From Pseudomonadota bacterium (lineage in GTDB: Bacteria > Myxococcota_A > UBA9042 > GCA-2863065), in the NCBI GenBank assembly GCA_005776725.1, contig SXOO01000215.1, positions 1-33,851 on the forward strand: a stretch of DNA of 33,851 bases, read 5' to 3'. Below are positions 25,576 to 32,269 of this stretch, one piece after another. The notes beneath the pieces were generated by a model. It was not told the origin of the DNA and did no database searches. It saw nothing but the letters and a program-made list of their open reading frames with translations. Both the position numbers and the translations under genes were made by a program. How positions within the stretch are numbered: position 1 is the stretch's first letter; every line of letters starts with the position of its first letter.

Positions 25576-26301
25576 TCAGAGCGGGTAACCCACCGCCCCA
25601 ATGCGCCGCAGCTCGGGGACACCCAGCGCCTCCGCCGACCAGTCGTAGAGCTCGCTTCGAAGCAGCGCGATCCCCGTGTCCAGGAGCCTCTCCAGGAGCG
25701 ACTGCACGTCCTTGGGCGCGGGGTACACCGGGGGGTAGAGGTCGGGGTCGCGGACCAATAGCTCAACCCCGGCGCTCTCGGGATCGGCCACGAACTTCCC
25801 GAAGTCGCCGGCCCTCCCGGCAGCGAGCGCGTGAGCGAACAGGACTCGGTCCAGCACCTCGCCCATGAAGTGGCGCTCCGTAGGAACCTCCCTCCGCGCC
25901 ACGGTGTTGCTCTTCACGTAGGCGCGCGCCACGGACGAGTTGTGCGCGCGGTACCAGATCTCGTCGGCGGGCGCGTCCAAGAACTCGGCCCAGAGGCGGA
26001 CCGCAGGAGCCTCGGTGGCATCCGGAAAGCGCCGAGCGTCGTGCCACGCCAGCGCCCTCTCGGCGTCCCGGCAGATCCCAGCGTTGATCCCGCGCCACCA
26101 CGCCGATCGCCCGCGTGTGAGCACGCCACGGCTGATTTCGTAGCGCAGAAATGCCAACTCCGAGCGACCGAACGACCGGTACCGGTCTTCGCGGGTGTAG
26201 AAGGCCTCACGAAGCGCGAGGCGCCCGCGGGGACTCCTCAAGGCGACCTTGAGGCGCCCTTGAGCTTCTGCCAGCGCTGTTTCCAATGTGGGGTGAACCA
26301 A
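25576..26301 (-). CDS. Uncharacterised soluble protein
   Basis: 241 residues if it starts at TTG 26301, which has an ideal AGGAGG spaced by 5 nt; TTG 26316 lies before that site and is less likely. I do not recognise a family. The protein is mostly helical and rich in Arg, Ala and Glu, with no signal peptide, membrane segment or cysteine motif. Conserved-looking segments are AFYTREDRYRSFGRSELAFL, RGRSAWWRGINAGICRDAE, EIWYRAHNSSVARAYVKS and ERHFMGEVLDRVLFAHALA. The density of Trp/Tyr/His/Arg in the middle suggests a structured core rather than a chance frame, and base composition is like its neighbours. It is divergent from the CvpA-like gene across 190 bp. Confidence 0.75.
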   Translation of the reverse strand: MVHPTLETALAEAQGRLKVALRSPRGRLALREAFYTREDRYRSFGRSELAFLRYEISRGVLTRGRSAWWRGINAGICRDAERALAWHDARRFPDATEAPAVRLWAEFLDAPADEIWYRAHNSSVARAYVKSNTVARREVPTERHFMGEVLDRVLFAHALAAGRAGDFGKFVADPESAGVELLVRDPDLYPPVYPAPKDVQSLLERLLDTGIALLRSELYDWSAEALGVPELRRIGAVGYPL

Positions 26302-26461
26302 GTGAGCCTCCTGCAAAGCGAACGGGGCGGGTAGGCTACCTCGCGTTCGGAACCTGACAAGCCGCGGGCCGGCCGGGCGGCACTCACGCTGCTCAGCCGC
26401 GCCGACGTCGCGATCTCGTGCCGAAGTCGCGGACTTACCGGTGTTTTTGGGGAGTCCACGC

Positions 26462-26467
26462 TAGAGT
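26462..26467 (+). promoter_or_regulatory. Candidate -10 (TAGAGT) for the CvpA-like gene
   Basis: TAGAGT, within GCTAGAGT, lies 24 nt before GTG 26492, leaving room for the GGGAGG ribosome-binding site. The remaining gap 26302-26461 shows no other clear element. Confidence 0.4.
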
Positions 26468-26491
26468 GCCCTGCTCTCTCGGGAGGTGCGT

Positions 26492-27268
26492 GTGGTTCTG
26501 GATGCCATGGCGGCAGTGATCGTCTTCGTCTTTCTCAACAGCGGACGTCTGGGCGGCTCGATGGCCGCGGTGTACCGCTTGGGGGGCACGTTCGGCGCCG
26601 TAGCCGCGGCCAAGCTACTGTGCAAGCCTACGTCCACGGCGATCCTGAAGGCGGTGGCTTGGTCCCCCCAGTTCTCACAGGGGATCTGCTTCCTCGCGTA
26701 TGTGTGCATCTTCGCGATGATCGCGCACTTCGTGTTGGCCGCGTTGATCCAGGAGGCCGAGATCCACGGGGGCGACGGGAGCTGGCTGGACCGCACCGGT
26801 GGCGGATTGCTCGGCGCGGCGCGGGGTGCCCTGATCGTCTATGTGCTGCTGGCCTCCGCAGTACTGCTCACGCACCGCTGGGGTGCCAAGGCGGAGGCTA
26901 TGGCCTTGCCCTACCACAAGAGCTATGTGGCGCGCTTCGTGATGGGGTGGAACGTGGCAGACCCGGAGGTCTTCCCGAACGCCTTCCTGCTCCGAGTCAT
27001 CGCCGGGCTCGAGGAGAACACCGGCCCTCGCCCGGAGGCGCTAGAGCACCTGCACGCGCTAGCTGCGACGCAGTTTCTGCAAACCAACGACGAGGTGTAC
27101 TCGGCCTTGAAGCAGCGGGATTGGAAGTCGCTCCGGAAGAACCGCGACCTGTTCGACCTGATGTGCCGCTATGAGTTCCTGCGCCACGCCGATCTCTACT
27201 ACACGCCCGTGCACACGGCCCGGGCCGAGGATCCGGAGGACCGGTTCAACGAGCTGAAGGCGAAGTAA
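26492..27268 (+). CDS. CvpA-like membrane protein
   Basis: 258 residues. Four hydrophobic segments lie at about 3-20, 25-45, 65-90 and 105-130. Just before the last, DRTGGGLLGAARGALIVYVL matches the family hallmark of CvpA (colicin V production) proteins, which are inner-membrane proteins linked to envelope stress and bacteriocin export. The C-terminal ~125 residues are a soluble helical extension not found in short CvpA proteins, containing FPNAFLLRVIAGLEE. GTG 26492 is preferred to GTG 26486 because GGGAGG (26481-26486) would overlap the latter and is spaced 5 nt from the former. Exact role unknown. Convergent with the methyltransferase gene after 40 bp. Confidence 0.72.
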   Translation: MVLDAMAAVIVFVFLNSGRLGGSMAAVYRLGGTFGAVAAAKLLCKPTSTAILKAVAWSPQFSQGICFLAYVCIFAMIAHFVLAALIQEAEIHGGDGSWLDRTGGGLLGAARGALIVYVLLASAVLLTHRWGAKAEAMALPYHKSYVARFVMGWNVADPEVFPNAFLLRVIAGLEENTGPRPEALEHLHALAATQFLQTNDEVYSALKQRDWKSLRKNRDLFDLMCRYEFLRHADLYYTPVHTARAEDPEDRFNELKAK

Positions 27269-27308
27269 CGCGCCGCTCCACGTGGGCCCACTAAGGGTCC
27301 CCGGGGCG

Positions 27309-28175
27309 TCAGTAGTTGCGAATCACGAGCTCGCCGGTGCGCGAGCGCTCCTTGCGAGGTCCAGGCAGGCGCACGTCCCGCATGTCGTATCCCGCATACC
27401 GCTGCCGCACCGCGGGCGAGACCTTCTGCGCCAACATCACGAGGCAGCCTCGTTCGTCGAGATCGCGGAAGAGCTCGAAGAGCCGCTGATCGTCGGCTGG
27501 GTCGAAGGCCTCCTCTTCGAACTCGTCGTCGCTCACCGGCCCGATGGGCTGCGAGGGCGGGTCCAGGAACACGAAGTCCCCCGGACGCGCGACCTCGAGG
27601 GTGGTCTCGAAGCCCCAACGCTGAAGCTCGACCCCCTGGAGCAGTCGCGAGACGTTTCGGAGGTTCTGCGCGTTGCAGATCACCGGGTTGTCGTAGCGCC
27701 CGATGGGCACGTTGAAGTGCCCGCTGCGGTTCACGCGGTACAGGCCGTTGAAGCACGTGCGGTTGAGGTACATCATCCGCGCTGCGCGCTCCACGTCCGG
27801 CAGCTCCTGCGGCTCCTTCGCGCGGACGGCGTAGTAGAACTCCGCCTCATACGGGTAGGTCTCGAGCTCGGCGATCAGGCGCTCCACGTCGTCGCGAAGC
27901 ACGCGGTACAGGTGGATCAGCTCGCTGTTGATGTCGCTGAGGATCGACCGGCGCAGGCGGCCGATGCTCGCGAGGTAGAGGAACGGCGCCCCGCCCCCGA
28001 GGAAAGGCTCGAGGTAGCCGTCGAAGTGCTGCGGGAACAGCGCGTCGTACGCAGGCAAGAGGCGCTTCTTGCTGCCGGCCCACTTGAGGAAGGGCTCAGC
28101 GCGCAGCTGACTCGGGATCGCCTGGAAGTGCTCGAGCGTATGCGTCGGGCTGGAAAATTGGCGTGCCATGACCAT
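27309..28175 (-). CDS. Dam-like (D12 class) adenine methyltransferase with variant DPPS motif
   Basis: 288 residues. The fold matches D12/Dam N6-adenine methyltransferases: N-terminal FLKWAGSKKRLLP, the SAM-binding loop EPFLGGGAPF, SDINSELIHLY, MMYLNRTCFNGLYRVNRSG and C-terminal RTGELVIRNY. The catalytic motif, however, reads DPPS (D205-S208) where nearly all relatives have DPPY, and the usual 'LSNSD' strand end is LAQKVS. The Tyr normally stacks on the flipped adenine, so activity may be reduced or changed. No restriction gene is adjacent, so it is an orphan. Start ATG 28175 is chosen because TATGGT lies exactly 7 nt upstream and no Shine-Dalgarno is visible; ATG 28187 and 28169 are also in frame. 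Confidence 0.85.
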   Translation of the reverse strand: MVMARQFSSPTHTLEHFQAIPSQLRAEPFLKWAGSKKRLLPAYDALFPQHFDGYLEPFLGGGAPFLYLASIGRLRRSILSDINSELIHLYRVLRDDVERLIAELETYPYEAEFYYAVRAKEPQELPDVERAARMMYLNRTCFNGLYRVNRSGHFNVPIGRYDNPVICNAQNLRNVSRLLQGVELQRWGFETTLEVARPGDFVFLDPPSQPIGPVSDDEFEEEAFDPADDQRLFELFRDLDERGCLVMLAQKVSPAVRQRYAGYDMRDVRLPGPRKERSRTGELVIRNY

Positions 28176-28184
28176 ATATGGCAC
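28163..28184. promoter_or_regulatory. Palindromic, A/T-rich element at the methyltransferase start
   Basis: GTGCCA (28163-28168) and TGGCAC (28179-28184) are inverted arms around a 10-nt centre, and CCATATATGG (28172-28181) is itself a perfect palindrome. They cover the start codon region and part of the -10-like hexamer, so a regulator bound here could block expression. Unusually A/T-rich for this DNA. Confidence 0.4.
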
Positions 28185-28188
28185 CATA
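28183..28188 (-). promoter_or_regulatory. Candidate leaderless -10 (TATGGT) for the methyltransferase gene
   Basis: TATGGT is followed by 7 nt and then ATG 28175, with no ribosome-binding site. Confidence 0.45.
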
Positions 28189-28204
28189 CCAGGGTGGCCG
28201 GAAG

Positions 28205-28238
28205 CCTGTCCAGCGCCGAAAGCGCTGTTTCGAACAGG
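28205..28238. other. Two-tier stem-loop in the divergent gap
   Basis: An outer stem CCTGT/ACAGG (28205-28209, 28234-28238) encloses a perfect inner stem CAGCGC/GCGCTG (28211-28216, 28222-28227) with loop CGAAA. It lies between the methyltransferase and zinc-ribbon genes. It could be a transcript structure or a binding site. Confidence 0.4.
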
Positions 28239-28252
28239 GGAAGATCCACGGC

Positions 28253-28276
28253 GTCGAGCGCACTATTGCGCTAGAC
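28253..28276. promoter_or_regulatory. 24-nt near-perfect palindrome overlapping a -10-like site
   Basis: The arms are GTC + AGCGCA (28253-28255, 28257-28262) and TGCGCT + GAC (28267-28272, 28274-28276), with one mismatch pair and the 4-nt centre CTAT. The right arm contains most of TAGACT (28272-28277). This is a candidate operator for the zinc-ribbon gene. Confidence 0.45.
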
Positions 28277-28277
28277 T
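28272..28277 (+). promoter_or_regulatory. Candidate -10 (TAGACT) for the zinc-ribbon gene
   Basis: TAGACT, within GCTAGACT, lies 29 nt before ATG 28307, leaving space for GGAG (28298-28301). No -35 is recognisable. Confidence 0.4.
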
Positions 28278-28306
28278 TCGACCACCCTGGACCTTCGGGA
28301 GACTCA

Positions 28307-29155
28307 ATGAACTGTTCGAGCTGCGGCAACGCCCTCCCCGCCCCGTCCTTCAAGTTCTGCCCGTTCTGTGGAGCGGCGGTCGCCCCGGCCGCCCGCGCGA
28401 CGCCAGTCGATGCCAAGGCTGGGCGCCCGGCCTCGGAAGCCACCCCGGCAGCCAAGGCCACAGCCGCCGCGCCATCCCCCGAGAAAGCTGCCCCGTCCGC
28501 AGCAGCGCCGGCCAAAGCCCCAGTAGGCGCACCGCCCAGCGCAGCCACTACGAGCCAGCCAACCGGCGCCAAGCGCCCCTCACCGCCCAGCGCCGTGGGC
28601 GACACCACGCCCGACGGCCCAGCGATCTCCCCCACGCGTGCCGGCGTCTCCAGCGAGGCGCCAACGCAGTTCGAGATGCCCGCCGTCAAAGACACGATGG
28701 CGCAGCCGATGGTGTTCGCCGACAGCCCCGATGTGAGCGGGCTCGGCGCGATGAAGTCCGCTCGGCCGGCTCCCACCCGGGAGGCGCCCCAGGCAGCGCC
28801 CGCCGAGAAGCCCCGCATCAAGCGCAAGACCGGAGACGGCGAACGACCCACCGAGATCAACCTGCCCGCCATCACCGACGCTGAGCTCGTCCGAAGCCCA
28901 CGCGCGCCTGAACCGCGAGCCCCGAAGGCCCCCGCGGCGCCCGCGGCTGCTCCGGCTCGGAAGTTCTCGGAGACGGCGTGGTTCATGGCCGCGGTCGACC
29001 CGGAGCAGCTGACCGGAGGCGAGGGCGCGGCGGGCAGCCTGGAGGACGCCGCGGTCATGACCGACCGCTACACCCGGGGCGAGCCCATCCCCGATGAGGT
29101 CCGGAAGAACTTCACGCTGGCAGACGACACGCCGCGTCCGCGCAGACGTCGCTGA
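28307..29155 (+). CDS. Zinc-ribbon protein with long Ala/Pro-rich disordered region
   Basis: 282 residues. The N-terminus is a zinc ribbon: C3xxC6, then C18xxC21 (CPFCG). Residues about 25-250 are Ala/Pro/Thr/Lys-rich low complexity and probably disordered, with small conserved-looking islands such as PTQFEMPAVKDTMAQPMVFA and RPTEINLPAITDAELV that could be docking or phosphorylation sites. The C-terminus (about 225-282) has FSETAWFMAAVDPEQL, a possible short helical motif, and ends in Arg-rich PRPRRRR. No signal peptide or membrane segment. Cytosolic scaffold or regulator is inferred; function unknown. ATG 28307 has GGAG with 5-nt spacing. Divergent from the Dam-like gene, convergent with the SGNH gene (11-bp gap). 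Confidence 0.75.
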   Translation: MNCSSCGNALPAPSFKFCPFCGAAVAPAARATPVDAKAGRPASEATPAAKATAAAPSPEKAAPSAAAPAKAPVGAPPSAATTSQPTGAKRPSPPSAVGDTTPDGPAISPTRAGVSSEAPTQFEMPAVKDTMAQPMVFADSPDVSGLGAMKSARPAPTREAPQAAPAEKPRIKRKTGDGERPTEINLPAITDAELVRSPRAPEPRAPKAPAAPAAAPARKFSETAWFMAAVDPEQLTGGEGAAGSLEDAAVMTDRYTRGEPIPDEVRKNFTLADDTPRPRRRR

Positions 29156-29166
29156 GCGCGCGGCGG

Positions 29167-30195
29167 CTAGTCCGCGAACACGGCCTGTGCCGCAGCCCGA
29201 AGCGCGGCCGCGTCCTCGGGCGAGATCCCGACGGGCGCCCAGGTGGTACCGACCACGTGATCCTCAGCCAGCAGGGCCGCCAGCGCGCACGCGGCGAGAT
29301 AGCTCCCGTGCACCGAGGGGTGTCGAGTGTCTGAGGTGTAGAGCCGCGAGTGGAGCGCGCTATCCACCAGCTTGGCCGCGGCGAACGCCTGACCGGCCGG
29401 GATCACCCGCACCGGATAACCGGCAGCCGCGATCGCGGCAGCCATCTCCGCGTAACCCGCGGTGAGCGCCTCCTGCATCACCTCGAAGGTCCCGAAGAGG
29501 TCGGGGTTCGTTGCGTCGCCCGCGCGGTATCCCCACGTCTCCAGCAGCAGAGTCTCAGCGCCTGCAGCGTGGGCCAGCCCGGCGAGGCCGACGGCTGCCG
29601 CGACGGAGGCGTCATGCTCCGGCTGACCCGGGGGGAAGCCGGGGATCTGGCTCTGCTCCTGGAGGACCACGAAGTCCCACGCCGGGGGCGCGGTGACGAG
29701 CAGCTCGCGCAGGGCCTTCGTGGAGGTGGGAGTGGTGGCGTCGCTGAGGTGCTGCTCCAGACGATAACCGGCCGAGGCCACGCGCCGGCTGTCGACCTTG
29801 ACGTCAGGCGCCAGCGATTGGTGCAGCGAGGCCCAGAGCGCCTCCAGGTCGTTCCCGAACGTGAAGCTGTTCCCCACGAAGAGAATTGCGTGCTCTGTGT
29901 CGACGGTCGCGGCGTCGGGCGCCGGTGCAGTATCCGCCGGGGGTTGCAGTTCGTCGGGAGTCGGGGCGACCGCGTCGGCAATTACCGCGTCGGGCGAGGG
30001 ACCGACCGCGTCGACGATGTCCTCGTCAGGAGAAGGGGTGGCCGTGTCGGCGATGTCCTCGTCGGCGGGAGCGGAGGACGTATCAGAGGCCGCTGGCTCT
30101 TGAACTTCCAGTGCTGCCCCCGCGTCTGCCGTCTCCGACGAGGTCGAGGAGCAGGACCAGGAGCACAACAGGAGGAGCGTCAGCGCTGTCTTCAT
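29167..30195 (-). CDS. SGNH/GDSL-like hydrolase lipoprotein
   Basis: 342 residues. The signal MKTALTLLLLCSWSC offers two cysteines; C15 (SWSC) fits the lipobox better than C11. A linker (about 25-100) carries 12-residue acidic repeats such as ADTATPSPDEDI. The catalytic domain has the block I motif FVGNSFTFGND (nucleophile S110), VVLQEQSQ and block V DTRHPS (D289, H292), typical of SGNH esterases; overall it resembles the DUF4886-like branch, whose substrates are often unknown. Start ATG 30195 is in a weak ribosome-binding context. It follows the CAP lipoprotein gene after 61 bp on the same strand, so the two may be co-transcribed. Confidence 0.82.
   Translation of the reverse strand: MKTALTLLLLCSWSCSSTSSETADAGAALEVQEPAASDTSSAPADEDIADTATPSPDEDIVDAVGPSPDAVIADAVAPTPDELQPPADTAPAPDAATVDTEHAILFVGNSFTFGNDLEALWASLHQSLAPDVKVDSRRVASAGYRLEQHLSDATTPTSTKALRELLVTAPPAWDFVVLQEQSQIPGFPPGQPEHDASVAAAVGLAGLAHAAGAETLLLETWGYRAGDATNPDLFGTFEVMQEALTAGYAEMAAAIAAAGYPVRVIPAGQAFAAAKLVDSALHSRLYTSDTRHPSVHGSYLAACALAALLAEDHVVGTTWAPVGISPEDAAALRAAAQAVFAD
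29930..30080 (-). repeat. ~36-bp coding repeats (acidic Pro/Asp/Ala linker)
   Basis: Degenerate 12-codon units ADTATPSPDEDI / VDAVGPSPDAVI / ADAVAPTPDELQ in the linker of the SGNH lipoprotein. Confidence 0.7.
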
Positions 30196-30256
30196 GGACT
30201 CAGTGTTTCACAGGTGCGGGGTGGGCTGCGACCCCGCCAGGGAAGTGCTCCGGCCT

Positions 30257-31507
30257 TTACGGGTTCTTGCACGCCCCAACACCTGGAGACGTGATGGGGG
30301 AGAACCCCGCAGGACACGCGGTAGAGCAGGCGTCCGGACCAGCGCCGTTCAGCGCGCAGTAGGCGCGGCACTCTCCGCCGATACACGTGGCGCCGCTGGC
30401 GCAGTCGTTCTGGTAGGCGCACGCCTGCCCGACGCCCGCCCCTCCAGCCCATGCGCAGACGCTGGCTTCGGAGCCGGAATAGCACGCGCGTCCGACGCTG
30501 CAGTCCTGGCGCACCAGATCACACGAGGTGGAGCCCGCGGTGGTGAAGCGCCAGGTGCGACTGAATTCGCGCCCATCCAACACCCCCTCGACCACCGCGA
30601 CGACGCTCCGCCCGGGCTGAAGCGGCGCGTGCGGGTAGAAGACCACCGCCGCTTCTCCCTGCAGAAACGGGTCATTGTCACTCGTCAGCGTGACGTGTCC
30701 GAGCACGCGTCCATCCGTCTCGTCGACGATCTGGGTGCGGGTCACGCGGAGGTCCGCTCCGAGGCCGAACTGAAGCGACAAGACGGGACCCGACGGAAAG
30801 CCCGCGGGGGGCGCGGGGGGCGCCGGGTTCTCGAGCCCATCCCACGCGAGCGCGACGTCGGTGGCGCCATCGGGCGGCCAGGCCACGCCCTCGGGTGGGG
30901 CTACCGCCATGCCGTCGCTGTCGGTTCCGATGTCGAGCACGTTTACGTAGGCGCCCACCATCCCGATCTGCGCGTAGCCGACGTGCATCGAGGACGGGTG
31001 CAGTATGGGCAGGCGGTGATAGACCGTCTCGAGCCAGTGCGCCACAGCGGCAGCCGCCGTGGCCTGGTAGGCGATCACCTCTCGGAACGGCTCACCGCCA
31101 TATCCCGCGAGCGCCATGCGCTCCCAGAAGTGAACACCGGCGAAGTTGGCGCGCTCGCTCGCTTGCTCGTGCGCCGACAAGCCGTCCGCGTAGAGATCCG
31201 GGTTCTCCACCAGGAACGCTGCGTGGCCCACGGCTGCCCCGTTGAGCGTCTCCAGTTGCTGCACGGGACCCACGCCGGCCCGCGCCCGCCAGGTGTTCAC
31301 CCAGTAGAGGGCCTCGCGCTGGCTGTCGCTAGCCGTCGCAGGCGCGTTGCCGATGGACAACGGTGCCTCCGGCTCGTACTGGCTCGTGGCGGGGGCGCCA
31401 GGGTCGACGGCGATCGGCGTAGCGGCGGGCGGCGGCGCGCCGGACTCACATGCGACCACGGCGCCGAGAAGCACTCCAGAGGCCAGTTGTCTGCGGGACT
31501 GCGTCAT
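30257..31507 (-). CDS. CAP-domain lipoprotein with Cys-rich C-terminus
   Basis: 416 residues. The lipoprotein signal LLGAVVAC gives Cys 20. A CAP (SCP/PR1-like) domain follows at about 65-200: WVNTWRARAGVGPV, AAVGHAAFLVENP and LSAHEQ (paired His), then FREVIAYQ and HWLETVYHRLPILHP, the usual order of CAP metal/cavity residues. An Ig-like beta domain (about 225-330) comes next, then a Cys-rich tail with CASGATCIGGECRAYC, common in Myxococcota surface proteins. CAP proteins bind lipids or act extracellularly; the ligand is unknown. Start ATG 31507 has GGAGG with 7-nt spacing. It is divergent from the ECF sigma gene across 198 bp. Confidence 0.85.
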   Translation of the reverse strand: MTQSRRQLASGVLLGAVVACESGAPPPAATPIAVDPGAPATSQYEPEAPLSIGNAPATASDSQREALYWVNTWRARAGVGPVQQLETLNGAAVGHAAFLVENPDLYADGLSAHEQASERANFAGVHFWERMALAGYGGEPFREVIAYQATAAAAVAHWLETVYHRLPILHPSSMHVGYAQIGMVGAYVNVLDIGTDSDGMAVAPPEGVAWPPDGATDVALAWDGLENPAPPAPPAGFPSGPVLSLQFGLGADLRVTRTQIVDETDGRVLGHVTLTSDNDPFLQGEAAVVFYPHAPLQPGRSVVAVVEGVLDGREFSRTWRFTTAGSTSCDLVRQDCSVGRACYSGSEASVCAWAGGAGVGQACAYQNDCASGATCIGGECRAYCALNGAGPDACSTACPAGFSPITSPGVGACKNP

Positions 31508-31705
31508 GGGTCATCCTCCACCTAGCCCTACGGTCCGCGCCGGGTCGGAGGTAACCCGCCCGCCACGGTTTCCGATGACCCGGGATGGGTGAACGAACTT
31601 CGCCGCGTTCTACCGCGTTGTCTCGAGGCGCAGATCCACGCCGGGGATGGCGCGTTGGAGGGGTGGCTGCCGCATGGAGCCGGCCAGCCCTCCGAGGAGA
31701 GAACG

Positions 31706-32269
31706 ATGCGTCTGCCCTGGTTCAAGTCACGACTGGAGCGTCGGTTCGCCGCCGAGCTCCTGCCGCACGCCGATGCCCTCTACGGCTTCGCGCTGAAGCT
31801 CTCGCGTAGCCCCGCGGACGCGGATGATCTGGTTCAAGACACGATGTTGAAGGCGTACAGCGCCCTCGACCGAACGCCTGAGGACAGCCACTACAAGGGG
31901 TGGCTGTTCACCATCCTGAGGAACACGTGGCTCTCGCGGATGCGCCGCGACGGCCGGGTGGAGCTGTGCGCCGAGACCCCGGAGCCAATCTCCTCGGGCC
32001 CGGCCGAGACCCACGCGCCCAACGCCCCGTTCGACGATGTGGTCCAAGCGGCCCTGGCGCGCCTACCAGAGCCACAACGCACTGCGGTGCTCCTCTGCGA
32101 CGTGGAGGAGCTGCCCTACGACGAGATCGCCCGGGTGCTGGGGTGCCCCATCGGCACCGTGCGATCTCGCATCTTTCACGGCCGGCGCCAGCTGCGCGCC
32201 ATCCTCGAAACCTACGCCCGTGATCAGGGAGTGCTCCGTCATGGAGTCCAAACGCTGTCGTCAAGTTGA
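31706..32269 (+). CDS. ECF-type RNA polymerase sigma factor
   Basis: 187 residues, the normal ECF size. Sigma region 2 spans about 20-85 (HADALYGFALKLS, ADDLVQDTMLKAYSALDR, KGWLFTILRNTWLSRMRR). Region 4 spans about 110-165 (LARLPEPQRTAVLLCDVEEL, YDEIARVLGCPIGTVRSRIF) and contains the helix-turn-helix. No region 3, as expected. ATG 31706 is chosen because GAGGAG (31694-31699) is spaced 6 nt; upstream in-frame starts would add a low-complexity extension. The next gene, a zinc anti-sigma, begins 29 nt before this gene ends, the classical pairing. The 198-bp upstream region shows no recognisable self-promoter, though GAACG/CGTTC (31591-31595, 31606-31610) is a small inverted repeat. Confidence 0.93.
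   Translation: MRLPWFKSRLERRFAAELLPHADALYGFALKLSRSPADADDLVQDTMLKAYSALDRTPEDSHYKGWLFTILRNTWLSRMRRDGRVELCAETPEPISSGPAETHAPNAPFDDVVQAALARLPEPQRTAVLLCDVEELPYDEIARVLGCPIGTVRSRIFHGRRQLRAILETYARDQGVLRHGVQTLSSS

Noticed and set aside
27282..27291. Palindrome GTGGGCCCAC in the convergent gap as terminator
   Set aside because: Perfect 10-mer but no room for a loop and no T-run; probably chance in GC-rich DNA.
27309..28175. Restriction-modification system
   Set aside because: No endonuclease gene next to the methyltransferase; neighbours are CvpA-like and zinc-ribbon proteins.
27282..28274. 330-codon open frame on the plus strand
   Set aside because: Antisense to the Dam-like gene; Val/Arg/Glu-biased shadow.
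29350..31525. Two long plus-strand frames opposite the SGNH and CAP genes
   Set aside because: Compositionally biased shadows; the minus-strand genes have lipoboxes and catalytic motifs.
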